Shown piece by piece: positions 1 through 8,574 of a DNA stretch of 64,000 nt. Every line of letters starts with the position of its first letter. Positions within the stretch are counted from its first letter, which is position 1. Origin of the DNA: an uncultured Paludibaculum sp. (GTDB taxonomy: Bacteria > Acidobacteriota > Terriglobia > Bryobacterales > Bryobacteraceae). The notes below the pieces were generated by a model, which saw only the letters and a program-made list of their open reading frames with translations, was not told where the DNA came from and made no database searches. Where the stretch lies: contig NZ_OY762267.1 of the NCBI RefSeq assembly GCF_963665245.1, positions 1,054,001 through 1,118,000 on the forward strand, written 5' to 3'. A program made the position numbers and the translations under genes.

Positions 1-1061
1 AGTACCGTTGCGAGCATTGTTCGAAGCTCATAGGCGACTGGCAGAAGCACGCCATGCTTCGACAGGGTGAGTGGCGCGCGGCGCGGCCCGACGTCACCGA
101 CATCGCCGGGTTCTGGATCAACGGTCTCTACTCGCCGTGGCGTAAGTGGAGTGCACTGGCGAAGAAGTTTTTGGCTGACAAGCGATCCCCGGAAACGCTC
201 CGGGAGTTTGTCAACACGGTGCTGGCCGAACCCTGGGACGACGCGGCCGAGACGACGGTCGACCAAGCCACGGTGATGGCGCGGAGGGAACACTACCGCG
301 CGGCGGTACCGTACGGCGCCGTCGTGCTCACGGTTGGCGTCGACGTCCAGAAGGACCGCCTCGAGCTGGAACTGGCCGGATGGGGTCGCGGCGAGGAATC
401 GTGGTCGATCGAGTACCGGGTCATTCCGGGCGATCCGGCCGGAGCAACGCTGTGGCATGAGCTCGACGCCTACCTGGAGCGCCGATGGCCTCACGAGGCC
501 GGGATCTCGCTGCCCGTAGCAGCGTGCGCGATCGACGCCGGATACGAATCGCAGGCGGTATATGACTTCTGCCGGACCCGCTATCACCGGCGCATCTTCG
601 CAGTGAAGGGCAAAGGCGGCCCACTACCGGTGTGGCAGCGGAAGCCGACCTCGAAGAACATCCGCGGCGAGAAACCGTGGATTGTCGGAACCGACACGGC
701 TAAGGAAACGATCTACGGGCGTTTGAAGAACCCGACCTCCGGCACGCCGGGATACCCGCACTTCCCCTCAGACCGGCAGGAGGGGTACTTCGAGCAGCTG
801 CTCGGCGAAGTGCTGGTGACGACCTACGCGCGAGGGCAGCCCAAGCGGGAATGGCGCCCGAAGCCCGGCGTCCGGCAGGAGGCCCTCGACACGCGCGTGT
901 ATGCCTACGCCGCACTGCGGGCGCTGGTGTCCATGGGGCTCTCTCTGGACAACGAGGCCGACCGGATCCTGGCGATGACGCGGGCACCCGACCCGTTACC
1001 GCAGGATCCACAGACACCGAAGTGGTTTGGCGAAAGAACCAAGAAATGGCTCAAGCGATGA
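1..1061 (+). CDS. terL: Phage terminase large subunit, GpA family (5' end outside window)
   Basis: This is the C-terminal part of a lambda gpA-type terminase, the ATPase/nuclease that packages DNA into proheads. The reading frame is open from base 3, upstream of the first in-window ATG at 54, and begins YRCEHC, a CxxC zinc-ribbon motif usual for this part of the family, so the gene starts left of the window. The region around residues 90-330 (VGVDVQKDRLELE, then CAIDAGYES and FAVKGKGG) matches the nuclease half, with several acidic residues able to bind metal. The ATPase half is not in view. The stop codon overlaps the next start (ATGA at 1058), so the two genes are translationally coupled. 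Family assignment is confident; completeness cannot be judged. Confidence 0.92.
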   Translation, partial: YRCEHCSKLIGDWQKHAMLRQGEWRAARPDVTDIAGFWINGLYSPWRKWSALAKKFLADKRSPETLREFVNTVLAEPWDDAAETTVDQATVMARREHYRAAVPYGAVVLTVGVDVQKDRLELELAGWGRGEESWSIEYRVIPGDPAGATLWHELDAYLERRWPHEAGISLPVAACAIDAGYESQAVYDFCRTRYHRRIFAVKGKGGPLPVWQRKPTSKNIRGEKPWIVGTDTAKETIYGRLKNPTSGTPGYPHFPSDRQEGYFEQLLGEVLVTTYARGQPKREWRPKPGVRQEALDTRVYAYAALRALVSMGLSLDNEADRILAMTRAPDPLPQDPQTPKWFGERTKKWLKR

Positions 1062-1240
1062 AGGTCCGCAGCATGCCGCAAGCGGCCGCCCCCGCCGAGT
1101 GGGAGTACTTGACCGTCACGGCAGAAGCGGACTCGCCGGGAGTGCTGGCCGAGCACGGTGCGCAGGGATGGGAGTTGGTGGCCGTCGTCCGCGAGTTCGG
1201 CACGCGGGCCACCTTCTACTTCAAGCGACCCAGAGGTTGA
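1058..1240 (+). CDS. Small DUF4177-like protein
   Basis: A 60-residue protein with the DUF4177 pattern: WEYLTV near the N terminus, then LAEHGAQGWELVAVV and a closing FYFKRP. DUF4177 proteins are small alpha/beta proteins of unknown function found in bacteria and phages. I chose the ATG at 1058 because it overlaps the terminase stop as ATGA, although an in-frame ATG at 1046 is also possible. It sits between terminase and the gpW-like gene, where lambda has no extra gene, so it may be an accessory gene. No catalytic motif is visible. Confidence 0.7.
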   Translation: MKVRSMPQAAAPAEWEYLTVTAEADSPGVLAEHGAQGWELVAVVREFGTRATFYFKRPRG

Positions 1241-1241
1241 A

Positions 1242-1436
1242 ATGACACACGCGGAACTGGAAACCAAGCGGGACGAGATTCTGCACTCGTTGGGCGTGGC
1301 GCGGGTGCAATTCGGTGAGCGAAGCATTCAGTACGCCGAACAGGAGAAGGCTCTGGCGCTCATCGATGGCGAGATCGCCAAGACCTCTGGCACGGTCCCG
1401 GACCGCTTCAGCCTGGCAAGGACGTCAAAGGGATGA
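1242..1436 (+). CDS. gpW-like head-tail joining protein
   Basis: A 64-residue, charged, mostly helical protein just upstream of the portal gene, the position of lambda gpW. Its pattern (R-x5-L, ARVQFGER, then a helix ending LIDGEIAK) resembles gpW, which has about 68 residues and fills the head-tail connector after packaging. The stop codon overlaps the portal start as ATGA at 1433. Assignment rests on size, position and partial pattern similarity, so it is moderate. Any other small connector protein would look similar. Confidence 0.6.
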   Translation: MTHAELETKRDEILHSLGVARVQFGERSIQYAEQEKALALIDGEIAKTSGTVPDRFSLARTSKG

Positions 1437-2914
1437 ACTGGCTCGACCAAGCAATCGCATGGGTGTCCCCGGAAACGGGGCTGCGCCGCATGCGTGCTCG
1501 CCGCGCCGGCGAACTGGTCCGGTTGGCCTACGAGGGGGCCCGCACGACCCGCCGGACGGATGGCTGGGTGGCCACAGGCAACTCCGCGAACGCCGAGATC
1601 GCCATGGCGCTGTCACGCCTGCGCGAACGGTCGCGGGATTTGGTCCGCAATAACGCCTATGCCGCACGGGCCGTCGCCGAGGTTGCCGGCAATGCCGTCG
1701 GCACTGGCATTACCGCGCAGGCGCGGGGTGGCAGCCCGGAACTGAATCAGGCGATCGACGCCGCGTGGGCCGATTGGATCGAGCAATGCGATGCCGACGG
1801 CCAACTCGATTTCTACGGCATCCAGGCGATGGTGGCGCGCACGGTATTTGAAAGCGGCGAGTGCCTGGTGCGATTTCGCCAGCGTCCGGCGAGCGACGGC
1901 TTCAAGATCCCCGTGCAGTTGCAGGTACTGGAGCCGGACTACCTCGACCAGTCGAAGACGGAGAAGACCGCGACGGGCTATGTCATTCAGGGCGTCGAGT
2001 TCGATCTGGTGGGCCGGCGGACGTACTACTGGCTGTTCGGGCAACACCCGGGTGAGGTGACGCAGACGTCCCTACGCGGATCACTGACCAGCACCCGGGT
2101 GCCAGCCTCCGAGATCCTGCACGTCTACCGCAAGGACCGGCCCGGCCAGGTGCGCGGAGTGCCATGGCTGGCACCGGTGGTGATCACGCTGCGCGACCTC
2201 GACGAGTATGAGGAAGCCGAGCTGGTCCGGAAGAAGATCGAAGCCTGCTTTGCCGCCTTTGTGACCCAGCCGCAGGGCCCTGAGGGTCCGGCGATTGCAC
2301 CGGCAACGACAGACACCGCCACTGGTCACCGGATCGAATCCTTCGAACCGGGGATGATCGAATACCTGAAGCCCGGCGAGGAGATTAGTTTCTCGACGCC
2401 GTCGACATCGAGCGGCTACCGTGATTACGTCGCGGCGAAGCAGGCAACCATCGCCACGGGCTTGCGGCTCACCTACGAGCAGTTGACTGGCGATCTGTCC
2501 CGCGTGAACTACTCGTCCTACCGCGCGGGCCTGCTGAGTTTTCGCAACGGCATCGAATCGTTCCGGTGGCTCTCCTTCATCCCGATGCTCTGCATCCCCG
2601 TGTGGCGGCGGTTCCAGACGGTGGCGTTCGCGGCGGGAGTGATCCCGGAGCCCGGCCCCTTCGGCGTAGAGTGGACCCCGCCCGGATTCGGGAGCGTGGA
2701 TCCCTACAAGGATTCGGTGGCTACCTTGAACCGCATCCGCGCGGGCACGCTCACGCTGCGCCAGGCGATCGCGGAGCAAGGCTACGATCCCGACGCGCAA
2801 CTGGAACAGATAGCCGAGATCAACCGGTTGCTCGACGAGCGCGGCATCATTCTCGACTGCGATCCGCGGCGCGTCACGCAGACCGGCACTCAGCAAAAGG
2901 ACCTGACTCAATGA
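1433..2914 (+). CDS. Phage portal protein, lambda gpB family
   Basis: A 493-residue portal, the ring at the capsid vertex through which DNA enters and to which the tail joins. It has the lambda gpB layout: an N-terminal helix set with RLRERSRDLVRNN around residue 65, a central clip/stem region with VPASEILHVYRKDRPGQVRG, and a crown with YEQLTGDLSRVNYSSYRAGL near residue 345, a strongly conserved portal stretch. The length is normal for the family. It is coupled by ATGA overlaps to the gpW-like gene upstream and the protease-capsid gene downstream. Confidence 0.95.
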   Translation: MNWLDQAIAWVSPETGLRRMRARRAGELVRLAYEGARTTRRTDGWVATGNSANAEIAMALSRLRERSRDLVRNNAYAARAVAEVAGNAVGTGITAQARGGSPELNQAIDAAWADWIEQCDADGQLDFYGIQAMVARTVFESGECLVRFRQRPASDGFKIPVQLQVLEPDYLDQSKTEKTATGYVIQGVEFDLVGRRTYYWLFGQHPGEVTQTSLRGSLTSTRVPASEILHVYRKDRPGQVRGVPWLAPVVITLRDLDEYEEAELVRKKIEACFAAFVTQPQGPEGPAIAPATTDTATGHRIESFEPGMIEYLKPGEEISFSTPSTSSGYRDYVAAKQATIATGLRLTYEQLTGDLSRVNYSSYRAGLLSFRNGIESFRWLSFIPMLCIPVWRRFQTVAFAAGVIPEPGPFGVEWTPPGFGSVDPYKDSVATLNRIRAGTLTLRQAIAEQGYDPDAQLEQIAEINRLLDERGIILDCDPRRVTQTGTQQKDLTQ

Positions 2915-4827
2915 ACGATACACAGACCGAACTTCGGCAATATTTTGCCGAAGTCCCCACCCGCGAACGGCTGGCGGCCGAGTTCGAGGCGCTGTCGCCG
3001 GGAGCCCAAGACGAGCGCACGGCCACGCTCACCTGGTACACCGGCGCTTCCGTCCGGCGCTTCGATGGCCGTGGGCCCTTTGAGATGCGCTTCTCCATGG
3101 ATTCCGGCGCGGTGCGACTGGGGCGCCTGACTAGCGGATCGGCGCCACTGCTCAATTCGCACCGCGACTACACGGTCGACGATGTTGTCGGCGTGATCGC
3201 GAAGGCCTGGGTCGACAAGGGCCAGGGCAAAGCCACGGTGCGGTTCTCCAAGCGCGCCGATGTCGACGCGATCTGGCAGGACGTCCAGGACGGCATCCTG
3301 CGCAACGCCAGCATGGGCGTCGCGATTCACGCACTCGAAGATGTCACCCCGCAAGGGGCACAACTGCGCCAGGTGCTCGTGACCGATTGGGAACCCGAGG
3401 AAGTCTCTCTCGTCCCTATCGGCGCCGACCCCGGCGCGGGATTCAAATTGCAGCGGGCAACCGGCCCACAGGAGCAAACGATGGAAGAGACCATCACGCA
3501 AGCGGGCGAGCAGGCCCGTGCCAGCGTGGAAACGAACGTGGATGCGGAGCGGCAGACCGCGGCCTTGGCCGAGCGCACGCGCATCCTGGAACTGGACAAG
3601 ATCGGCCGCGCCGTCAATCTCGACGGGCGGCTCGTGACGCAGCATGTCGAGGCGGGCACCTCGATCGAGGAGTTTCGCCGGCTGGCGCTCGACGAACTGG
3701 CGCGGCGCAGTGCGGAGACTCCGATCCGCACGGCGACGTCGGTGGTTACCCGCGATGAAGTGGAGACGCGCCGGACGGGCATCGCGACCGCGCTGCTCCA
3801 CCGGTACGATCCGGCGGTCTTTCCGCTGAAGGACGACCTCGGACGCGACTGGGCGGGTCTGACCCTGTTGGACCTCGCCCGCGAAAGCCTGGAAGCCTCG
3901 GGCACGCGCACGCGGCGAATGGCTCGCCACGACATCGCCAAACTCGCTTTGAGCACGTCGGACTTCCCGAATATCCTGGCCGACGTCGCCAACAAGACCC
4001 TGCGGCAGGCCTACGAGGCCTACCCGCGCACGTTCCTGCCGTTCTCGCGCCGGCGTTCGGCGGCCGACTTCAAGAACATCAACGCCGTGCAACTGGGTGA
4101 GGCGCCCTCGCTCCAGAAGGTGAACGAGAAGGGCGAGTTCACGCACGGCTCGATCGCCGAATCGAAGGAGACCTACAAGCTCGCCACCTACGGCCGGATC
4201 GTCTCGATCACCCGGCAGGTGATCATCAACGACGATCTGAGCGCGTTTACGCGCATCCCGGCCGGATTCGGCGTGGCGGCGGCGACGCTCGAAAGCGACA
4301 CCGTGTGGGGCATCATCACCTCGAACCCGAACATGGGTGACGGCGTGGCCCTCTTCCATGCCAACCACACGAACCTCAACACGGGCGGCACCAGTGCGCT
4401 GGCGCTGACCGGACTCGGCACGGGCATGGCGGTCATGGCCAAACAGAAGGGCCTCGACGGCATCACCGTGCTGAATGTGCAGCCGCGCTACGTCGCCGTG
4501 CCCGTGGCGTTGCAGTTGACAGCGTTTCAGTTGGTGGCGGCGAACCTCGCGCCGGTGCAGTCGGCCAACATCGTTCCGGACTACATCCGCGCGCTGACGC
4601 CGATCGCAGAACCCCGGCTGGACGCGTCCAGTGCGACGGCTTGGTACCTGTTCGCGTCGCCCGACCAGATCGACACGGTGGAGTACGCGTACCTCGAAGG
4701 CCAGGACGGTGTCTACATCGAGACCCGACAAGGCTTCGATGTGGATGGCGTGGAGATAAAGGCGCGGCTCGACTTCGGCGCGAAGGCGATTGACTGGCGC
4801 GGCATGCAGAAGAACGCGGGCAGCTAA
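2911..4827 (+). CDS. Fused prohead protease / major capsid protein
   Basis: A 638-residue fusion of a prohead maturation protease (about residues 1-190) and a major capsid protein (about 290-638). The protease half shows the usual His in LLNSHRDY (His84) and Ser in RNASMGV (Ser134), the expected catalytic pair. Residues 190-290 are charged and helical, like a scaffold/delta region. The capsid half begins near the stretch containing SDFPNILADVANKTLRQAY and continues through a long conserved beta-rich region. I start at ATG 2911 because it overlaps the portal stop; the frame is open further upstream but lies inside the portal gene. Such fusions are common in Mu-like and related prophages, and cleavage between the halves is expected during assembly. 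Confidence 0.93.
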   Translation: MNDTQTELRQYFAEVPTRERLAAEFEALSPGAQDERTATLTWYTGASVRRFDGRGPFEMRFSMDSGAVRLGRLTSGSAPLLNSHRDYTVDDVVGVIAKAWVDKGQGKATVRFSKRADVDAIWQDVQDGILRNASMGVAIHALEDVTPQGAQLRQVLVTDWEPEEVSLVPIGADPGAGFKLQRATGPQEQTMEETITQAGEQARASVETNVDAERQTAALAERTRILELDKIGRAVNLDGRLVTQHVEAGTSIEEFRRLALDELARRSAETPIRTATSVVTRDEVETRRTGIATALLHRYDPAVFPLKDDLGRDWAGLTLLDLARESLEASGTRTRRMARHDIAKLALSTSDFPNILADVANKTLRQAYEAYPRTFLPFSRRRSAADFKNINAVQLGEAPSLQKVNEKGEFTHGSIAESKETYKLATYGRIVSITRQVIINDDLSAFTRIPAGFGVAAATLESDTVWGIITSNPNMGDGVALFHANHTNLNTGGTSALALTGLGTGMAVMAKQKGLDGITVLNVQPRYVAVPVALQLTAFQLVAANLAPVQSANIVPDYIRALTPIAEPRLDASSATAWYLFASPDQIDTVEYAYLEGQDGVYIETRQGFDVDGVEIKARLDFGAKAIDWRGMQKNAGS

Positions 4828-4838
4828 GGAGAACTGAC

Positions 4839-5180
4839 ATGAAGAACTACGTACAGAAGGGCGAGACTCTGACGCTCACCGCGCCCTATACGGTGAGCGC
4901 TGGCGGCGGTGCGCTGGTCGGCTCCGTCTTCGGCGTGGCTACCAACGACTACGCCAACGGCGAGGAAGGCGAGTTCCAGGTTGCGGGCGTCTTCGATCTG
5001 ACGCGCGAGACGGGAGCGAGCACGGGTTTCACCCAGGGCACGCTGATCTACTGGGACAACACCAACAAGCGCATCACCAAGACGCTGACCAGCAACAAGC
5101 TGATCGGCGTGGCGGCGAAAGCGGCCGCGGACGGCGACGCGACGGCCCGCGTGCGGCTGAACGGCGCCTTCATCAGCTGA
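4839..5180 (+). CDS. DUF2190 capsid decoration-like protein
   Basis: A 113-residue beta-rich protein typical of DUF2190 (NYVQKGETLTLTAPYTVSAG, then GSVFGVATNDYANGEEGEF). DUF2190 proteins lie directly after the capsid gene in many siphophages and are thought to decorate or stabilise the shell like lambda gpD. A good ribosome-binding site (AAGGAGA) precedes the ATG. The stop overlaps the start of the next gene at 5180. Confidence 0.85.
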   Translation: MKNYVQKGETLTLTAPYTVSAGGGALVGSVFGVATNDYANGEEGEFQVAGVFDLTRETGASTGFTQGTLIYWDNTNKRITKTLTSNKLIGVAAKAAADGDATARVRLNGAFIS

Positions 5181-5479
5181 TGCCGTTCCCAGAGTCCACC
5201 GCGCACTTGGATGCGGCTTGCCTGCGGGTCTTCGGCAGAGACATCACGTATCTGCCGGAGGCTGGCGGGCAGGCCGCGATTCGCGGCGTGTTCGAGGCCA
5301 CTCGGGAGGCCGAAGACACCGCGCCGGGCGTCTACGCCGTGCTGTTTGTGCGCCAGGCAGATCTGCCGGGGGCACCGCAGCGGGGCGATGAGGTGGAGGT
5401 GGATACCGTCCGCTACAAAGTCTTTGAGATCGAGGCCGACACGAGCGGATCGGCTGTTCTGCGGTTGCGGAAGGTGTAG
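5180..5479 (+). CDS. Head-tail joining protein, lambda gpFII-like
   Basis: A 99-residue protein with a C-terminal GDEVEVDTVRYKVFEIEADTSGSAVLRLRKV-type ending (quoted in part: VDTVRYKVFEIE), which is characteristic of FII-like head-tail connectors with a beta-sandwich fold. Its position between capsid decoration and Z-like genes agrees with lambda order. The start overlaps the previous stop (TGATG). Confidence 0.7.
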   Translation: MPFPESTAHLDAACLRVFGRDITYLPEAGGQAAIRGVFEATREAEDTAPGVYAVLFVRQADLPGAPQRGDEVEVDTVRYKVFEIEADTSGSAVLRLRKV

Positions 5480-5481
5480 CG

Positions 5482-5937
5482 ATGCCCTCGGTGAGGATCT
5501 ATCAGAAGAAGCAGTTGCGGCTTGATCTGCTCAACTTCCGCCAGAGCCAGATGTTCAAGGTCGGCAATGTTGGCGTGGCCGCCGTCAAGAACCGCCTTTC
5601 CGCGGCGCAGGGTCCGGCCGACAGTGCCGCCAAACCGCTCACCAAGAGGTACGCGATCCGGAAAACCAAGCTGGGCAAGGGGAACCGGCGCGACCTCGCG
5701 CTCACCGGCGACATGCTCCGTAACTTCATGGTTCGGACGGTCAGCGAGAACCGCGCCAAGGCCAGCCTGTCCACCCGCAAGGACCGTATCAAAGCCTGGG
5801 TGAACCAGAAGATCGAACCGTGGATCGCGTTTTCGCCGAAGAACCGGGCGGCGGTCCTGGAAGCGACCCGGCGTGTGCTGGCTGAGATGAAACCCAGGCT
5901 GATCATCGAACGGGCACTTGGAGGCAAGCAGCGATGA
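5482..5937 (+). CDS. Tail completion protein, lambda gpZ-like
   Basis: A 151-residue basic protein in the position of lambda gpZ, which finishes the top of the tail before head joining. It has a basic helical N terminus (VRIYQKKQLRLDLLNFR) and a central region GNRRDLALTGDMLRNF resembling the LTGxLxxS pattern of gpZ and gp10-like tail completion proteins. Its stop overlaps the next start (ATGA at 5934). No enzyme motif is visible. An HK97 gp10-type completion protein is the main alternative, with essentially the same role. Confidence 0.6.
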   Translation: MPSVRIYQKKQLRLDLLNFRQSQMFKVGNVGVAAVKNRLSAAQGPADSAAKPLTKRYAIRKTKLGKGNRRDLALTGDMLRNFMVRTVSENRAKASLSTRKDRIKAWVNQKIEPWIAFSPKNRAAVLEATRRVLAEMKPRLIIERALGGKQR

Positions 5938-6407
5938 TCGATCCCTCGGCCCTTATCGAATCGCTCGTCACCCTGCTGCGGGACATCCCCGACCTCGTTG
6001 CTGAGATGGGCGGCGACCCGGAGCGGATCTACGCCTATCACGATCAGTACCCGAAGCGGGCGAGCCTGGCGAACGCCATTCACACGATGCCGGCGCCGGG
6101 AATCATGGCCGTCTGGCAGGGCACGGCGCCGGGCACCTTCGGCAGTGTCGATGTTTGGAAGCAGCAGGTCACGCTGTACCTGCGGGCGCAAGAGACATTC
6201 GATGGCAACCCGCCGACCGGATACTACCGGCTGCACCGGCTGATCTTAAAGGGCGTCCCCACGTCGGCGGGAGTGCCGATGCTCAACCTGACCATTCATC
6301 CCTCCTGCTACCCCATGGACCCGCCGCCAATTCAACGGCAGAGCGACGCGGAGGGGCTCGATTACTTCGAGGTGCCTATCACCTTCACGGAGGCTGGAGA
6401 TGACTGA
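5934..6407 (+). CDS. Tail terminator-like protein, gpU position
   Basis: A 157-residue protein occupying the gpU slot, between Z-like and tail-tube genes. It starts with a helix (LIESLVTLLRDIPDLVAEM) followed by beta-rich sequence and an ending PITFTEAGDD, as in tail terminator proteins that cap the tube and fix its length. The assignment is mainly positional. The gene is coupled to the next small gene by an 8-base overlap. Confidence 0.55.
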   Translation: MIDPSALIESLVTLLRDIPDLVAEMGGDPERIYAYHDQYPKRASLANAIHTMPAPGIMAVWQGTAPGTFGSVDVWKQQVTLYLRAQETFDGNPPTGYYRLHRLILKGVPTSAGVPMLNLTIHPSCYPMDPPPIQRQSDAEGLDYFEVPITFTEAGDD

Positions 6408-6555
6408 AACAGATCGCGTATGGATGGCTCCCCCGGACGGCGGCGAGCCCCAACAGATTGAGGCCAAGCCGGAGATCCTTGTGCCGTTGATGATCACTGG
6501 CTGGGCGCAGTGCGCGCCGCCACAACCGGAGGTGAAACCCGATGTCGACGAGTAG
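6400..6555 (+). CDS. Small overlapping phage protein (51 aa), unknown
   Basis: A short acidic, proline-rich frame (MTETDRVWMAPPDGGEPQQ...) that overlaps the U-like gene by 8 bases and the tail-tube gene by 14 bases. The tight coupling on both sides suggests it is translated. I recognise no domain. It may act in tail assembly, or serve only to pass ribosomes to the tail-tube gene. Confidence 0.5.
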   Translation: MTETDRVWMAPPDGGEPQQIEAKPEILVPLMITGWAQCAPPQPEVKPDVDE

Positions 6556-7582
6556 GCTCCAGGAAGTTCTGATCTGCTTCGGTAAGCAGAAGCAGGCCGA
6601 TATCGCGACGGCCAACACCGGCGTGCAGATGTGGCAACTGCGCAAGCTGAATGCCGCGCTCGCCAACCCAAGACTCAACACCGAAAGTGACGCTGAGGAG
6701 TTTGGGAAGGGGCACGAGTTTCCGACGCAGTCGTTCCAGACGTCGTGGGACGCCAACGGCACGCTCGAAAAGTATCTCGGCGCGGAGATCGGTGCATGGG
6801 CGATGGCCTTTGGTCTCGGCAAGGTGGTGAAGTCGGGCACCAACCCGAACTTCGTCTATACCTGCACGCCACTAATCCCGGCCAACGGCGACGCGGCTGC
6901 TCTTCCGTATTTCTCGTTCGTCGAGCAGATCCGTCCAGGCGCCGGCGTGGTTGTGGATCGCATGGCAGTCGGCTGCGTCGTCGAAGGCTGGAACATCAGC
7001 ATCGGCAGCGGGCCGGGCCGCTCCAACTCGAAGATCACCGTCGAGTTTGTCGGCTCCGGCAAGGTCACGGAGCCCTCCACCATCACCATGCCGACTGCGA
7101 CGGTTGAGAAGCTGCTGCCCTCCGCGTCGCTCGCGCTGACCATCAACGGCGTTAACTACGTCAGCAGTAAGAACATCGTCTCGCTTGAAACCTCGTGGAA
7201 GAACAACGTCCGGATGGATGGCGGCTTCTTCCCTGGGTCCGGCTTCCAGACGCCAGGCGACGGTACCAGCGGCGCCATCCGTGGCCGGCTCGAGTTCGGC
7301 AACCGTCAGGGAACGCTGAAGTTTGTGGCCCGCTTCGAGAATGGCTCGACGGAACTGACGAAGTTGAAGAGCCAGGCCACCGGTACCGCCGTGATCGGGC
7401 TCACTTACGACGCCAACAACTCGCTCGACATCACCTGGCAGAAAGTCTCTTTTGCGACCGCCGAACTGGGCGAGACGGATGGCATCGTCACCGTATCGGT
7501 GGACTGCCTGCCGATGTGGGACACCACCAACGGCATCGTGTCGGCAGTGGCCAAGTGCGGTGTGGACAGCATCTGCCAGTAG
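6542..7582 (+). CDS. Major tail tube protein
   Basis: A 346-residue structural protein that polymerises into the non-contractile tail tube (gpV role). It starts SRLQEVLICFGKQKQADIAT, typical of large tail-tube proteins in this phage group, and continues with beta-rich sequence including DGGFFPGSGFQTPGDGTSG and NSLDITWQKVSFATAELGE. The length suggests a tube domain plus an extra, perhaps Ig-like, domain. It lies directly before the G/G-T chaperone genes, as in lambda. Confidence 0.85.
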   Translation: MSTSRLQEVLICFGKQKQADIATANTGVQMWQLRKLNAALANPRLNTESDAEEFGKGHEFPTQSFQTSWDANGTLEKYLGAEIGAWAMAFGLGKVVKSGTNPNFVYTCTPLIPANGDAAALPYFSFVEQIRPGAGVVVDRMAVGCVVEGWNISIGSGPGRSNSKITVEFVGSGKVTEPSTITMPTATVEKLLPSASLALTINGVNYVSSKNIVSLETSWKNNVRMDGGFFPGSGFQTPGDGTSGAIRGRLEFGNRQGTLKFVARFENGSTELTKLKSQATGTAVIGLTYDANNSLDITWQKVSFATAELGETDGIVTVSVDCLPMWDTTNGIVSAVAKCGVDSICQ

Positions 7583-7624
7583 AATTTTCAACCCGCCAAT
7601 TGGCGACTTGATCAGGAGTCAACC

Positions 7625-8245
7625 ATGGAACAGCAAACAGCAGTATTCGACGCCGCCCGCCCGATTGCCATTCACCTGCGGACGCCCGCGGGCGTGAAAG
7701 CCATCCGGGTGCGTTTCCCCTCCGATGAGGAGTGGATCGACCGGCAGCGGAAGCGCAAGGTCATCGTGAAGCAGTTGGGGCGCGGCGTTTCCGAAACCAC
7801 CATTCCCGACTCCCAGGACGCCGACGCGGCGCTGCTGGAGAAGATCCGCGTCGCGGAGGAAGACGCCCCCGAAGTGGACGCGTTCGAAGCCAGCCGGGTC
7901 ATCGAGCAGCTCAGCCAGGCTGAGGTGGATGATGTGGCCCAAGTGGGCGAGGGATTCCGCGTGACGCTCCGTGTGCTTGGCGGTGCGGTGACCCACCTGT
8001 TGAAGATGCCGTCGGCCAAGGATGTCTTCGAGTACCGCCGTGGGTTCGCCAGGGTGCTCGATCTCCCCTACAGCCGCCAGGAACTCGTCATCAATCTGGC
8101 GCCGGCAGGCACCCTCTACAAGCGCCTGCTGCTGTCGACCGAAGGATATGCGGGCGAGGTTCCGGTCATCCATCAGGCTGTTGCAGTGAAGGCAGCGATC
8201 GACGCTCTTGACGGCGCATTCCAGGAGACCGGCGACCCAAACTGA
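7625..8245 (+). CDS. Tail assembly chaperone gpG-like (0-frame product)
   Basis: A 206-residue protein between the tail tube and tape measure genes, the slot of lambda gpG, which coats the tape measure during tail assembly. It is rich in charged helices (SDEEWIDRQRKRKVIVKQLG; IEQLSQAEVDDVAQVGEGF). The last codons before TGA form a frameshift heptamer, so part of the ribosomes should continue into the G-T form. A ribosome-binding site (AGGAG) lies upstream of ATG 7625. Function is inferred from position and the frameshift signal. Confidence 0.7.
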   Translation: MEQQTAVFDAARPIAIHLRTPAGVKAIRVRFPSDEEWIDRQRKRKVIVKQLGRGVSETTIPDSQDADAALLEKIRVAEEDAPEVDAFEASRVIEQLSQAEVDDVAQVGEGFRVTLRVLGGAVTHLLKMPSAKDVFEYRRGFARVLDLPYSRQELVINLAPAGTLYKRLLLSTEGYAGEVPVIHQAVAVKAAIDALDGAFQETGDPN

Positions 8246-8574
8246 CACCCGGGGAGTGGCCGGAGCAGCCCTCCCTGAGATTCCTAATTCACTGGGCACT
8301 GCGTCGCGAGGAACTGTGCGACCCTGGCCTTTGCCCCGATGCTCCGGATGATGGCGGCCGATGTGACCACTGCCCACTGGACAAGTTGGATGCGGCGCAG
8401 TCCTCCGAGGCAGGCCTCTTACTCCGCCAGGTCATTGACATTCGAGCAGCGTTGAAGCTGGGCATCGCAATCAGCCTTGCGCACATCTCGGCAGATGAGT
8501 TTCGGGCGTTGTCAGTGCTGGAAGAAGAACGAGATCGTCTCGAACGAGAGCAGATGAACCCGCATGGCCGATAA
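7625..8574 (+). CDS. Tail assembly chaperone G-T, predicted -1 frameshift product
   Basis: After the G codons end at 8242, the -1 frame is open from CTG 8242 to 8574 and adds about 110 residues with no suitable start codon of its own near the junction (first ATG at 8386). The extension starts LTPGEWPEQPSLRFLIHWAL, then has four cysteines in CDPGLC and CDHC, a possible zinc site, and ends with a helix LSVLEEERDRLEREQ, common in phage T-type chaperones. Lambda makes gpG and gpGT in the same way. The extension overlaps the tape measure start by 11 bases. Expected total is about 316 residues. Confidence 0.75.
8236..8275 (+). promoter_or_regulatory. Programmed -1 frameshift signal (CCCAAAC plus hairpin)
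   Basis: The heptamer C CCA AAC at 8236-8242 is in the 0 frame of gene G and is followed at once by the TGA stop. It fits the X XXY YYZ rule. Nine bases downstream, GGGAG (8252-8256) can pair with CTCCC (8271-8275), extended by three pairs past a bulged T (GGC with GCC), around a 7-base loop. This is the usual layout of a stimulatory hairpin. Confidence 0.7.

Noticed and set aside
2908..4731. 607-codon open frame on the minus strand
   Set aside because: It lies antisense to the protease-capsid gene. Its Arg/His-rich composition is typical of the mirror frame of high-GC genes, and it has no domain pattern.
8386..8574. Separate small gene starting at ATG 8386
   Set aside because: The frame is open back to the slippery heptamer, and the conserved-looking sequence starts well before 8386, so frameshift expression explains it better.
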